A DNA stretch of 64,000 nucleotides. Origin: Austropuccinia psidii. Its lineage: Eukaryota > Basidiomycota > Pucciniomycetes > Pucciniales > Sphaerophragmiaceae. The notes beneath the pieces were generated by a model that searched no databases, was not told the origin of the DNA, and was given only the letters and a program-made list of their open reading frames with translations. Below, in pieces: positions 41,909 to 54,794 of the stretch; the first letter of the stretch is position 1; each line of letters starts with the position of its first letter. The DNA lies in NCBI GenBank assembly GCA_023105745.1, contig JALGQZ010000009.1:31598107-31662106 (forward strand), written 5' to 3'. A program made the translations under genes and the position numbers.

Positions 41909-43204
41909 TGGCTGGGAAAATTGCCTGACGGTTGGGTAAGCTCATTCTGAGGCCTTTTGAAGCAGGAATAAAGAATATGCTTCCCACCACAACAGGTACA
42001 TAGACCCTCCTTAATTCTTCTTTCCTTTTTAGAATTCATTAACTTGAAGTCTTTATTAAGCAAAGATGAATGGGGCTTGTCCCTCTTCTGAAAATTTTTC
42101 TTCTTCCTTTTAGTTGAGCTTGAAGAATTTTGAGGATGAGAAGAATTTGACTTTGAGGATTCAGGCCTCTTCTCTTGATGATGACTCTTCTCCTTTTTCC
42201 TCTCATGGTACCTGGTATGAAGCTCCAGGGTAACATCCATTAAGTCTTGAAGAGAGTCAATTTTTGAAGGATGGGAGGCCAATTGATCCAAACTCCTGGA
42301 TGACAATCCCTTCCTGAAATGATGAATAAGAGCCCTTTCACCCCAATATCCAATTCTTGAAACCAAACTTCGGAAATTGGCTATGTACAAAGAAACATGG
42401 CCACCTTCTTTTATCATTACAGAATCCAATTCTTCTTCAGCTTTTCTGAATTCATTTGGGTCTCAAAATAAGGTGAAGAGTTGAGATTTGAATAAGCTCC
42501 ATGAATTGAGAAGGTGCTCTGGATATTGATTGGTGAGATTGGAAAGGTAAGGCTCAATCTATTTTGCAGCCCTGCCAATGAGAAATGAAGTGGCTTAGAG
42601 AACTTTCTTTCTGTCTCAAGAGAAATTTGCCATATTATTATATAAAAATAAATTGACAATACTGAATGAATCTTTTGATTTTGAAGGGCTGAGTCCCATC
42701 AAAGCATTCTGGTGCCTTCATAGATGAAGTCTGGAAGGCTGGTGGTCTTGATGACTCAGAAACTGAAGCTGCTTGAAAATTGGCCATAATTCGAGTCATC
42801 TGCTGCATAATGGTCAATAACGATGGTTCAGACTGATGAGAGACAGGCTGATCAGACTGGAGTAGAGTTGGTCCTGAAGCACCTTGGGATGCAAACATTG
42901 GAGCAGGAGCACCTTCAGTACCATCAGACTCTTCCTATTCCACAGAATTCTCCTCCTCCTCTTCACCAGGACCTCTTAGAGTGGTCCTTGAAGGTCCTGG
43001 AAATCCGCCAACTACTCCTGAGAATGAATTTGTTCTCCTTGGCCCTCTTCCTTCCTTCCATATGGGGTCCTCTATCTAATTGGGCCCTCAGTTGAGGAAC
43101 TTCTGGGGTGCCAACAAGAAAGCTCTTGGAGTTGTAGTAAGAACAGCTTGAGTTCAGGCCTGAGATCTGGTCTGTCTTGCAGGAGGTGAATGTTGAATGG
43201 GCAT
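41896..43204 (-). pseudogene. gag: Element C gag
   Basis: Starts at ATG 43204 (MPIQHSPPARQTRSQ) and soon meets a stop and frame changes. An open piece near 42898-42638 reads MKAPECFDGTQPFKIKRFIQ. The C-terminal part, 42429-41896, is open: HVSLYIANFRSLVSRIGYW, DVTLELHTRYHER, a Ser/Lys-rich basic linker, and an intact zinc knuckle CTCCGGKHILYSC (CX2CX3HX4C) near 41960. It ends at the TGA next to the slippery site. The role is as in D. Here the knuckle is intact while the core is broken. Confidence 0.85.
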
Positions 43205-43906
43205 GATTTCAGGAATAGAAATGATAGAAATGAATAAAAGATCAAAATTTGCTTGAAGTCAAAAATCAACAATGAAATCTTGAGGAAAAATCAATGAACC
43301 AAATAAATATCTTCAGCTAAATCAATCAATTAAATATCAAATGAAAACTTGAAGTCAATGCATCAATATGTCAAATCAGTCAAAATCAAAAAACTTGCAG
43401 GAAATCAAGAAATCAATATTCTGGAGGAAAACTCAAGTTAAGTCAAAAAAATCTTGATGTGAAAATCAGCAAAATCAATGAATTCTTTAGGTCAATCAAT
43501 TTTCTTGAATTCAATATCAATTATATGTCAAATCAATCAATCACATCAATCCAAGTGAATTCTTCCTGAAAATCAAATTTTCTTCAAGAATATTTCAAAA
43601 TGAAACTTGATATGAAGAGTGTATCTGAACAATCTTGATGACCAATTTGAAAAATCAAATGAGAAATGAGATTATGCCTGAATTAAGAATGGAATGAAAT
43701 CGATGATTTGAAATAAGATTTAAGAGAGAGAAAAAACATAAAATATGAATTGAGTCAGATTTCAATTTTAAAAATGAATAATGAATGAGAGAAATTGAGA
43801 AGTGACAAAGAATCATAAAGCTCATAAGCATTAAAGGGTCAAAATTTTGATGAAATGAGTGAATCAGAATGATTAAAGAATGAATGAAAAGAATAAAAAG
43901 ATATTA
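43205..43906 (-). other. Element C leader
   Basis: Untranslated, AT-rich, with many TTGATT words in sense orientation between 43273 and 43760, like the D leader. No ORF is supported. Confidence 0.65.
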
Positions 43907-43923
43907 TGAGTTAATTGATATAA
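43907..43923 (-). promoter_or_regulatory. Primer binding site of element C, self-priming type
   Basis: Sense TTATATCAATTAACTCA directly after the 5' LTR. 13 of 14 bases pair with AGTTAATTAATATA of its LTR (44302-44315). Relative to D, one pair is exchanged on both sides (A-T to T-A) and one mismatch exists. Confidence 0.45.
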
Positions 43924-44521
43924 TGTCACAGAGGCTCTTATGGAAGCAACAGTGGCCTGGCACTCAGGAATCAAGAAGTCACTTGGAAAGCTCCAAAGGG
44001 ATAAAGAAATAAGGAATAAATTTCTTTCAAGAAGAATAATAATAGTAGAGACAAGTATGCCAAAAGAGAAAGAGAAAAAGAATCCAATGGCCAAGATGAT
44101 ATAAAAACAAAAGGCAAAGAGCCAACCAAATGAATCCTCAATTCACTGTTTCAACCTTCCAGAAAGAACAATGGAATTAGTAAAGGATATGACCACCAAT
44201 ACCCACTGACAGGCAAAGGAGAAAGGTGCAAATGACTGACTTAAGATTATCAGTATTTACTCTAATAACATAAAAGAAAATAAGACTAAAAATAAATCCA
44301 ATATATTAATTAACTGGGGAAAAGGTCCCAGGTGATGAAAGGTGGCCAGTATATGTGAAAAGCTGAAAGGCTGGTCCTGGAAGGTGAGTCACCTGGCTGT
44401 ATTTTCTGGATTGGGCCAATACAGTTCTGGCCATCTTGAGAATTGAGCTGTGGGACTGAATTCCCACAATGGAAGTTGAATTGGCCCAATTGGGACAAGG
44501 CCATACAGGATGCTTGATTAC
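43924..44521 (-). repeat. Element C 5' LTR, inner piece
   Basis: Matches 35951-36535 of the 3' LTR. It is cut at ATTAC (44517-44521), the left target duplication of element B. Removing B and one ATTAC restores the sequence seen uninterrupted in the 3' LTR at 36529-36545. Confidence 0.95.
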
Positions 44522-46430
44522 TGTAAGATGTGACTATGAAACTGATGATAATATCACTATTAATCAACAGTACTATGTCTGTTCTTATGAAATATAATAA
44601 TAAGATATTATTATAACCACAATTAAATAATTAAAGAATTATTTCTTTCACGTGTTCAGCACTACTAGTGATTTTAACAGTGAGCAAGTAATTTTCTACT
44701 AGAATTAATTACAAGAAGATTTTAATAATAACAACTTCTTTTATTAAAATAATAAAATTATTTTGATATATAATTATGTTTTGAAAGAATAATTATAATG
44801 ATAATTCTTGAAGAAGACTGATGTTAGAGAAAAACTTTAAGAATTAAAGATAAATCACTCACTAATATTCCAAAGAGCTTATTGAAAGATAAGAAAGAGA
44901 GATTTGACGTAGAATTGTGGATTTAAGGATCAAAATAAATTTATAACATTATTACAATGATATATAGTTAGATTCTATTATTTCAAGTCTTTCTTATTGA
45001 TTCTGAAAGATTAAAAACACTTAAGAATAACTGTAACTAATACTTACTTGTTGGTAATAATGATTTAAAATGATAATAAGATGATGATGTGGAAAAAACA
45101 GCAAGAAGAGGCTTCTTTTAAGTCAACAACAGCTCACAGAGGCGTGCCATGGAGCAAACTGAAAAAACAGTGAGTGAGAAAACAATAAACCTTTTTGGAT
45201 TATTGATTGCATCATCTGTTGTCACGTAAGATTATCATAATTACTTAATTGATGCTTTTACGTGACTACCACCCCCAATATGGTTAAGAATAAAAGAAGT
45301 AAAATCTGTAAATCTTCTTTTATTCCAAAATAATCATTGATTTCTCAAAGTTATCAATGTTATTGCCAATTTCATCACAGGATGTAATTACTGTGAATTT
45401 TTGAAGATTCAGTGTTTCACGTAGAATAGTCAAAAATGCACTGTAAGTAAAACTTTTAATTTTACTAGTAAAACTGTAATTATTTTTGGTTGTACCATAG
45501 ATAATACAGTTCTCCATTGGTCCTGAAAGATTCAGAAAGATTCATTAAGAATTGTAATTTTAATGAATTTTTGACGTTTTTACCTCATTTCTATGTAGAA
45601 TTGCAAATATCAGTGTTTCACTGGTTGCTATGAGGTAAAGCAATGGATACAAGTCCAAAAAGGGTTTTAATTACTCTTTTGGGGTTTATCCATGGGAAGT
45701 CATTAAGAATTGACATGGTTACAGGAGTCTAAGTAGTTCTTTACCTCCTTGGCATGTCAAAATAGCAGGTTATTTGCTATTTTCTTAAGTTTTACTGTAG
45801 TTGTAACATGGTAACCAAGTTCTCAAAAGGTTTTAGTTTACCAATTAAGCCAAGATCAGCCATGGATCCAAGCTTTGGAGCTGTCCACGCCTCTGAGGCC
45901 TCAGAAGCTGGGTACCCTGGCTCTCTTTGATGTCTTTTGTCCCCCTTGCCTATTTTTCACGTCAAAATAGTAATTTAAGCTTAAAATGAGATATCCACTA
46001 TGGGTGTACCAAAAGTCCATGTAAGAATACCATGATATTAAGTTCTCAAAACATGCATAACACTATTCTTAGTGTATATGTAACATGGGATTTCTCACTT
46101 TCCCATTATTTTGGCGTGAAATGAAGAAAAACAAAAGTTTTCACGGATCTTTTATGTGGTATTGAAGTATTTTCCATTTTACCACCTCACAGAGTTAATT
46201 TGAGCTTATTCACTCTATGGAGCTACCCTGGGTCAATTTTAGTGTAGAATCCAAATCTGGCCTTAAATCCATGGATTTACTTACTCATCAAAAAGTTATT
46301 CATCTTTTCTGAAATCAAAAATGATGAATTTTGGATATATGCATGACTTATGAGTTATCAATAATTCAAAATTTCTTTTTAACATAATTGTGGCCTATTC
46401 GGGTATGTAAAATATACCTCAAGGCTGACA
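44522..46430 (-). repeat. Element B 3' LTR
   Basis: 1909 bp, TGTAAGATGTG at the left edge and AAGGCTGACA at the right (one change from CTCACA). The ACGT inverted pair GTCACGTAA / TTACGTGAC is kept near 45220-45266. Confidence 0.95.
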
Positions 46431-46442
46431 TTCCCTCCCACC
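46431..46442 (-). promoter_or_regulatory. Polypurine tract of element B
   Basis: Sense GGTGGGAGGGAA next to the 3' LTR, identical to element A. Confidence 0.85.
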
Positions 46443-47202
46443 AAAAAATAAAACTGTACTACAATTTTATCAATAATAGAAATGACAAAAAGCCCCAAAG
46501 GGGGGTTAATGTCCACTGTCCAACCTCTTTACATTACTCAGATCAAGTAATTTAAAGCACATTCATAGACATATTCAGGCTTGTGGCTTTCTTTCATGTC
46601 TAAATCTTCTCAAGAGTTTATCTGAGTCAGGTATACCTGATTCTGCCAGCCATTCATCTTCATGTACTGGATTTCTATATCTGACGAGATATTCTCTCTG
46701 ATTTTTACCCCTAAGTCTCCTTTCTTTAATGACTTTCTTTATCTTTTTGTCTTCATTCTGTTCCACTGGTGGGACAGTTAAAGGAGTTGGTTCCTTAGAG
46801 GAAACAATTCTTTATCAGCTGGTTGATAAGGTTTTATCAAGCTGACTGGAAAAGTGGGGTGTTTATTTTCCAATTCACCACTCAATTCCACTTGAACTGC
46901 ATTGGTTCCATGTAAGGCAACAATAACAAAAGGTCCTACATAAGAATCTTTAATTTTCTTTGGGCCTTTGATATTATTAAAATTCAAGGTTGAAACTAGA
47001 ACTAAGTCCCCTACTTTGAAGTCTGGTACTTTATGACTCTTGTCCCACTTCTTTTTTGCATAATCAAAAGCATCATCCATACTTTGTTTTGCATGATGTT
47101 TTACTTTATCAAGCATTATCTTGAAGCTGGAAGCTGTAGGATGAATGTCAATCAAGTATTTCCTCAGTGTGTCTGCTGGGAGTCTTGGATTCCATCCTTT
47201 TT

Positions 47203-49446
47203 CTAACATAACAGCAGTTTTCCTGTGAAAGAATGGACTGATGTCTTGTATGCCAATTCTAATGCAGGTATCAGAGTGCACCAGTCATTGGTAAAGCCAT
47301 CTGAGTCTTTGAATTCTAACCCATAAGCAAAAAATCTCCTGATCATGTCTTCTAAAGTTTGAATCATCCTCTCTGCTAGCCCATCTGTCTGAGGGTGATA
47401 TGCTGTAGAGAATGATAACTTAGTCCCAAACAATCTATGAAGATTGGTCCAAAGTGCAGATGTGAACTTGGGATCTCTGTCACTTATGATATTCTTAAAT
47501 AATCCTGTATGAGAAATAACTCTACTCCATAGAAGAATAGCTGTGTCAATAGCAGTGTCATCTTTATGACATGGTAAGAATATGGGAGTCTTGCTATATC
47601 TGTCTACAATGACTAAACAAGCATTATAACTTTTGTCACCACTTGGAGGAGGTGCTGTGACCCAATCCATGTGAACAACTTCCCATGGGGAGTTTGGTTC
47701 TTGAATATGGATCAAAAGTCCAAATTTCTTGCCTGTACTCCTGTTTGCTTTTTGGCATCTGTCACAGTTGTGGCAATATTCAATGGATTCTTTTCTCCAA
47801 GATGTCCACCATGCACAGTTCTTTACTTTTTCATGGGTTCTGTCTTCTGACAGGTGTCCAGAGTAGATGCTATCATTGCATTCATGAAGAATTGTATTGA
47901 TAAGCAATCTGCTGCATAATGTCATGACACAAGAATGTTTGGTTCTGTGGTAAATAATCCCATCAAACAAGTGAAATCTACCTTCAGAATAGGAATTTCT
48001 CCAAACTTCATCTAGTGCATTTACCAAAGATGTATCTTTGCAGTCTTTATCTAATAAAGAAGTCAAGATATGGAAATTCATGTCTTTCTTATAAGATTCT
48101 CTGACCTCTTCAAAGAGTTCAGTCCCAATATCAGTTATATTAATCCCTTCAATTGGAATATGTGGTTCAGCTTCCAAGGGTATATAAGCTGGGTTATCAG
48201 GAGTGTTGGCTAATGCCCACCTTCTAAGTCCATCAGCATTCTTATAAATGTTTCCTGCTTTGTGGACTATATTCATGTTTCCTCTATATTCCTGAATGGC
48301 TATTTGCCATCTCAACATGTGTCTGTTGGGAGTTTTCATGTTGAGAAGTGATTTTACTGCATTACAGTCAGTTATCACTTCAAAAACACTGCCATCAAGA
48401 TAATAGTGTAATTTCTCAAGTGCCCATACCAAGCATAAGCACTCCATTTGGCTTGCACCATATCTGGCTTCTGTTGGTTTGATTTTCCTTGAGATGTAAC
48501 AAACTGGTCCTTCTGTAGGTTTGTCATCAATAATTTGGACTTGATGTAGGCCTGCCCCTAATCCATCTCCAAATGCATCAATGTACAATTTAAAAAGAAT
48601 ATTCCATTCAGGCATGAGGAGTAAAGGTGCTTCTGTAAGAGCTCTTCTTATCTTCTCATAAGCTTTAATTCTCTCCTGTGTCATCTCAAATACAGTCTTT
48701 TGATCACAGATTCTATAAAGTGACTTGGCTAGAATTGCAAATTCTTTCAAGTGCTGCCTATAATAACTGGAAAACACAAGAAAACACATCATTTCTTTTT
48801 CATTATGGGATATTGGCTTAAGTAACACTGCTGCTACTTTGTTCTTATCAATACCCAAGCTTAAACCAGAAAAAATATGTCCTAATGCTTTGAGTTCTTC
48901 AAAACCAAAATTGCATTTCTTAAGTGAAATTTTCATGTTCACTTCTGAAACTTTGTGAAGTACTCTTGCAAGTCTTTCAAGGTGCACAGACCATGAATAA
49001 GAACATATGATAATATCATCAATATAAATGATAAGCCATCCTTCAGATAATCCTGTGGGAAGGATTGTGTTAATCATTCTTTGATAATGGGATGCAGCAT
49101 TTATAATTCCAAATGGCATTCTAAGATACTCATAAATACCACAGTGAGTGATAATTCGAAGTAATTTCTTAGCTTTAGGCGTCAAAACATTCTGATGGAA
49201 ACCTTTCAATGCATCCATTGATGTTATATACTTGGCTTTAGACAATTGAGTCAAGGTTTCTTGAATTCTAGGGATTGGATACCTATCTGGAACTGTGTAG
49301 GTATTCAATGCTCTGAAATCTCCAACCATTCTTGACTTGTCATTATGCCATGCAGTAATAACAGGTGTTGTCATTTCAACTTCCTCATTATGGCCTACTT
49401 TTCTTAGTACACCAAGTTGGATTAACTCTTGGATATGTTTTTCCAA
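47203..49446 (-). CDS. pol: RT, RNase H and integrase segment, element B
   Basis: 747 codons uninterrupted. [21 protein letters not shown] and catalytic YIDD. RNase [32 protein letters not shown], read without the stop that breaks A. Integrase: zinc-binding His/Cys set, [12 protein letters not shown] and LAERM all present. The segment ends shortly after the integrase core, where one base is missing relative to A (near 47222) and a false tail follows. The remaining C-terminal pieces are at 46778-47230 and 46575-46766 (chromodomain-like). This is the longest open frame of the window. Confidence 0.94.
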   Translation of the reverse strand: MEKHIQELIQLGVLRKVGHNEEVEMTTPVITAWHNDKSRMVGDFRALNTYTVPDRYPIPRIQETLTQLSKAKYITSMDALKGFHQNVLTPKAKKLLRIITHCGIYEYLRMPFGIINAASHYQRMINTILPTGLSEGWLIIYIDDIIICSYSWSVHLERLARVLHKVSEVNMKISLKKCNFGFEELKALGHIFSGLSLGIDKNKVAAVLLKPISHNEKEMMCFLVFSSYYRQHLKEFAILAKSLYRICDQKTVFEMTQERIKAYEKIRRALTEAPLLLMPEWNILFKLYIDAFGDGLGAGLHQVQIIDDKPTEGPVCYISRKIKPTEARYGASQMECLCLVWALEKLHYYLDGSVFEVITDCNAVKSLLNMKTPNRHMLRWQIAIQEYRGNMNIVHKAGNIYKNADGLRRWALANTPDNPAYIPLEAEPHIPIEGINITDIGTELFEEVRESYKKDMNFHILTSLLDKDCKDTSLVNALDEVWRNSYSEGRFHLFDGIIYHRTKHSCVMTLCSRLLINTILHECNDSIYSGHLSEDRTHEKVKNCAWWTSWRKESIEYCHNCDRCQKANRSTGKKFGLLIHIQEPNSPWEVVHMDWVTAPPPSGDKSYNACLVIVDRYSKTPIFLPCHKDDTAIDTAILLWSRVISHTGLFKNIISDRDPKFTSALWTNLHRLFGTKLSFSTAYHPQTDGLAERMIQTLEDMIRRFFAYGLEFKDSDGFTNDWCTLIPALELAYKTSVHSFTGKLLLC

Positions 49447-51514
49447 GGCTTCTCTAGCTCTGGGACTGGCTGGATAGGCTGGTCTTCTAAGTACTGGATG
49501 ATAAGGTCTGTCAATATTAAGAGTAATATCAACTTCATGTCCCCTTATAGCACCTAATGGTTGATTATCAGAGGCAAATGCATTTATGTATGTTTATAAC
49601 ACATTAATAAGTTCATTCCTCATTTTTGGTGATAATGATGGATTAATTTGTGCTCCAAGAAGTTGATTAGACACAAATTCATTTTTGTAAGTATCCTTGA
49701 CAGAAGATACTACAGATATTTGTTTTGGCATATTGGAAAAAGCAAATTTTTGTCACTTGTTATCCCCAATTGTGAAATATCTGTCTTTATGGTTATTTAT
49801 GTCAATACCATAGATATTCAAGTAATCATTTCCAAGAATGATGTGCTGAGATGTGCAATTATCCATTACCACAATCTCAGTTTTCATCCTCACACTTCCT
49901 GCTGGGTGTGGAAATACAAGATTAATATCTAATATACCTAAGGGGTACATATTGTTACTGGCACTACTAAATTGCACACCTTCTATTGGTAATAGCTGGT
50001 TTTTCCATTCAGGAAGTATAATTTGGAGATAATCTTTGCCTACACAAGTGCAAAATGCCCCTGTATCCAAGTTTACTTTGGCTTCAATATCACTCATCAA
50101 AACTGATGTGATACAGGATGCCCCAGCAGTGTAACCCTTTTCTCTAGCAGGTTTTGTTTTACACATTCTGGAATATTTGATATTGATCAGTTTGCAGCAA
50201 TCCTCACTGTACTGTGGCAAGTGGGTATGGACTTCTGTGACCTCAAAGAAAGCTGAAATGTTTTCAATGGGATAGTCCTCCACTGGTGTATCTTCAGAGA
50301 CTGAAGAATCTTGATCAGACTCTTCTTTCTCTTCAGTACACTGAATTTCTTCAATGACCTGAACTTCATTGATTTTAGTCTTTTTGGTGCTAGTATTTGC
50401 TAAATTTGAAGTACTTCAACATTTATGACACTTCAAGACAGGTCTTTCTGGTCTTTTATCCTCTCTGGGAATCTTTGGCATCATCTTGGATTCCATAGGG
50501 ATTCTAGTTCAAGTTTTACCAATTCTTGTTCTGGTAATGATATCTTCCATTGCATTAATGTAGTCCTCTGTTGAACAGGGTTCTACACATCTTCTTTTGA
50601 TAGCATGTTCCAGTTCTCCTCCACACTTTCTTAATATCTTCATATTAATCATAGTGTCAGACATATCTGGGTGCAAAGCAGATAATCTGTCTTTTTGTTT
50701 CAAGAACCAAGTAAGTGGTTTATCTTTCTCTGAGTTGAAAATGGCACTTTCAAAAGCATTTTCCATTTTAAACCTCCAAGAATTGTTAGCCCATGTGGTA
50801 ATCACTTCAGATTTCCACCAAGTCTAATCATGTTTTACATGATCCATCCTCATCTTGTAATACCATTTCTTTGCAGTCCTGGTAAACAGAGAATGTAATT
50901 TCCCCACTATGATTTCATCAGGTATATTAAAGTCTTCCTGTAACATATCAATAGTCCTGATGAACTCAATATGGTTATATTCTCCTTCACCAGAGAATGT
51001 TGGCCATTCTTCTAATTTGGGAATATCTTTGACAGAGGCAACATTTTCTCCTAGAAGTGGGGTAAAACTTCCTTCAACAGAAAGTTTTTCTTCAGTCAAA
51101 GATGTAGAATGTCTTGGAATATGTGGTTCATAATTCTTTTGAATTTGTTCTACACTTGCAATGATTTCATTCTTTAACTTCTGCCTTTCACTGTCACTTT
51201 TTGCTAAATGTGTAGCAAACTGATTGGTATTTTCAACTATCTTCAAGACATGATCTTGTAGAATCTTAAGTTGATCATTCATTTTAAAAATAGAAAGATC
51301 TTCCATTTCATCATTTTAAATCTGACATGTACTCTCAATTCTGCTACAAGCATTGGTAGTTGAATCAAATCTGGCATTTGTTAATTCATACCATTCAGTA
51401 TATTTTTTGTCATTTCTTTTTAATTCACTTATGTCCAATATGATTCTATTTAACTTGCATCAAATTTGCCAAGTTCTACATCAATACTAGATTTAACAAA
51501 GTGTATTTCATAAA

Positions 51515-52276
51515 TTATTTGTGTGTAAAAGTCCTGTCCATCCTTTCTTGTTCCTTCGCTGTGAATTCCATGAGAGTTCTGGCCATGTTGAACACGCTGT
51601 CCACTGCTGAAGGCTCCAATTTGGGGATCCTGTACCCTTGTGGGTAAGGTCTGTGCCAATTTGCTTTCCCTTTTCCCTTGCCTTGATGGCTCTTGGGACC
51701 TCTCTGCTTCTTCTGAGGTCCTTTGGGCTTTACTTTGGATACTTCTGGAGCTGGTTTGGAGCTGGTAGACGCCACTGGGGCCTCTGTCTCCAAAGATGGA
51801 GTCATTTCCAGTTCCTTCTTCTGGTCTATGGATAAAATACTTTGGTTCTTAAACCAATTCTTTATCTATTTGACCTTGTCTTTGCAAGACAGGGGGCTCT
51901 ATCCTCCTAAGAGTTCTATGGTCCGCTCCTGACCCAGAAAGCTCTTGATGTGTAAGTAGGAGTTCATGGCCCCCTGCCAAAGGCTTGGGCATATTTCCGA
52001 CTCCTCTTCTTTGGCTGCTCTGAACCAATTTTTGTACTGGAATTGATATATTTCTATTGCTGCCACTTGAAAATGGTTCAGCCCTGGAAATATGGTCATG
52101 AATCAGTTCAGGCTCAGAATTCACTTCAAAATCTGTTGGTACAGACTGTGGGGAATGGGGGGCAACTCTGGCATCCTCCAAATGTGTTTTTGTTGCGGAA
52201 GACTTGGCACTTCTGGATTTGGTCTTGCCTCTTCCTTGTCCACATCCATCTGGTTGGACTGAATAGTTGCTTCCAT
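51515..52276 (-). pseudogene. Overprinted ORF2 of element B, one nonsense change
   Basis: Same +1 frame as in A. ATG at 52276, predicted intron 52084-52146 (63 nt), open to near 51897, where TGG (Trp) has become TAG, then open again from 51805 to 51515. The same G-to-A change alters only Met to Ile in the overlapping gag frame. The C-terminal GKGKGKANWHRPYPQ and NVFNMARTLMEF motifs match A. The predicted upstream intron is 52279-52343 and the leader exon about 52344-52503. Confidence 0.7.
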
Positions 52277-52885
52277 TTCTGGTATGCACCATTTTCACAT
52301 CAATTTATAGATAAAAGGTGAAAATATAAGATAAAATACACACCTTTTGGTGGTAATTTAGCTTTTTCTGAGTTAAATAAGGTGCCTCTTTTAGCAATTT
52401 TCACCTCAATACTGTCTTCAGATTCTGCTTCTGAAGATTCTGGACTAGTGATATATCTTTCACTGACTCTGTTCCAGCTGCACAGTATTTGATTAAAGGC
52501 ACTAAAAATTATAAAAGAGAAAACATTTTTTTTATTCTTTTTTAAAATATTTTTTAAAGATTTTTTATAAGTTTTATATTTTTTAATATTAAAAGAATTG
52601 TTCTTTTTAAAGAAAAAAATTAAAATTTAAGATTTTGAATGAAAATTAATTCAGAGTAACTCAAAGAATAATTTTATAAGTTTTTGGATGTGAAAAAGCC
52701 ACGTGTAAAACAGTATAAAATTAAACCAAATTCCTGAATGAAAAAGATTTCCAAAACAATTTCAAAAATAAGAATTATTTTAGCTTTAAAATGAAAGAAA
52801 AAAATTATTAAATTAATATATTTTAGAACTTAAAAATATATTAATTAAGGGTACAAGGTTCAAAAAACACGGCCAGGCCCCCAAA

Positions 52886-54794
52886 TGTAAGATGTGACTA
52901 TGAAACTGATGATAATATCACTATTAATCAACAGTACTATGTCTGTTCTTATGAAATATAATAATAAAATATTATTATAACCACAATTAAATAATTAAAG
53001 AATTATTTCTTTCACGTGTTAAGCACTACTAGTGATTTTAACAGTGAGCAAGTAATTGTCTACTAGAATCAATTACAAGAACATTTTAATAATAAAAACT
53101 TCTTTTATTAAAATAATAAAATTATTTTGATATATAATTATCTTTTGAAAGAATAATTATAATGATAATTCTTGAATAAAACTAATTTTAGAGAAAAACC
53201 TTAAGAATTAAAGATAAATCACTCACTAATATTCCAAAGAGCTTATTGAAAGATAACATAGAGAGATTTGACGTAGAATTGTGGATTTAAGGATCAAAAT
53301 AGATTTATAACAGTATTACAACAATATATAGTTGGATTCTATGCTTTCACGTCTTTCTGATTGATTGTGAAAGATTAAAAACACTTAAGAATAAATGTAA
53401 CTAATACTTAATTTTTGGTAATAATGATTTAAGATGATAATAAGCTGATGATGTGGAAAAAATAGCAAGAAGAGGCTTCTTTTAAGTCAACAACAGCTCA
53501 CAGAGGCGTTCCATGGAGCAAACTGAAAAAACAGTGAGTGAGAAAACAATAAACCTTTTTGGATTATTGATTGCATCATCTGTTGTCACGTAAGATTATC
53601 ATAATTACTTAATTGATGCTTTTACGTGACTACCACCCCCAATATGGTTAAGAATAAAAGGAGTAACATCTGTAAATCTTCTTTTATTCCAAAATAATCA
53701 TTTATTTCTCAAAGTTATAAATTTTATTTCCAATTTCATCACAGGATGTAATTACTGTGAATTTTTGAAGATTCAGTGTTTCACGTAGAATAGTCAAAAA
53801 TGGACTGTAAGTAAAACCTTTAATTTTACTACTAAAACTGGAATTATTTTTGGTTGTACCATAGATAATACAGTTCTCCATTACTCCTGAAAGCTTCAGA
53901 AAGATTAATTAAGAATTGTATTTTTAATGAATTTTTGACGTTTTTACCTCATTTCTATGTAGAATTGCAAATATCAGTGTTTCACTGGTTGCTATGAGGT
54001 AAATTAATGGATACAAGTCCAAAAAGGGTTTTAATGACTCTTTTGGGGTTTATCCATGGGAAGTCATTAAGAATTTACATGGTTACAGGAGTCTAAGTAG
54101 CTCTTTACCTCCTTGGCATGTCAAAATAGCAGGTTATTTGCTATTTTCTTAAGTTTTACTGTAGTTGTAACATGGTAACCAAGTTCTCAAAAGGTTTCAG
54201 TTTACCAATTAGGCCAAGATCAGCCATGGATCCAAGCTTAGGAGCTTTCCAGGCCTCTGAGGCCTCAGAAGTTGGGTACCCTGGCTCTCTTTGATGTCTT
54301 TTGTCCCCCTTGCCTATTTTTCACGTCAAAATAGTAATTTAAGCTTAAAGTGAGATATCCACTATGGGTGTACCAAAAGTCCATGTAGGAATACCATGAT
54401 ATTAAGTGCTCAAAACATGCATAACGCTATTCTTAGTGTATATGTAACATGGGATTTCTCACTTTCCCATTATTTTGGCGTGAAATTAAGAAAAACAAAA
54501 ATTTTCACGGATCTTTTATGTGGTATTGAAGTATTTTCCATTTTACCACCTCACAGAGTTAATTTGAGCTTATTCACTCTATGGAGCTACCCTGGGTGAA
54601 TATTTGTTTAGAATCCAAATCTGGCCTTAAATCCATGGATTTACTTACTCATCAAAAAGTTATTCATCTTTTCTGAAATCAAAAATGATGAATTTTGGAT
54701 ATATGCATGACTTATGAGTTATGCATAATTCAAAATTTCTTTTTAAGATAATTGTGGCCTATTTGGGTATGTAGAATATACCTCAAGGCTCACA
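52886..54794 (-). repeat. Element B 5' LTR
   Basis: 1909 bp, same edges as the 3' LTR (TGTAAGATGTG ... AAGGCTCACA). The candidate primer site next to it (52868-52885, sense) reads TTTGGGGGCCTGGCCGTG. Confidence 0.95.

Larger units (their letters stand above)
46575..52292 (-). pseudogene. Element B gag-pol, many stops and frameshifts
   Basis: The gag ATG is at 52292. Lesions seen: a stop at 51849, a one-base loss near 51453, stops near 51316, 50824 and 50508, a stop inside the zinc knuckle near 50415, stops near 49750 and 49592, and one-base losses near 47222 and 46785. The knuckle is also stripped of its His and last Cys. The protease DTGA is readable near 50068. The frame at 49446-47203 stays open through RT, RNase H and most of integrase. 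Gag-pol frame continuity with the later pol frame shows that the ancestor needed no frameshift signal. Confidence 0.93.
44522..54794 (-). mobile_element. Element B: complete gypsy family 1 element inside the C LTR
   Basis: 10,273 bp with equal LTRs of 1909 bp and a perfect target duplication ATTAC. The domain order and coding sequence are those of A, but with more lesions. The LTRs differ by about 3% in the first 330 bp by eye, so B is older than A. Confidence 0.97.

Noticed and set aside
54396..54599. Open frame inside the B 5' LTR (similar one at 7081-7263 in the solo LTR)
   Set aside because: It repeats wherever this LTR part occurs but is broken in most copies. Conservation is better explained by LTR function than by a protein.
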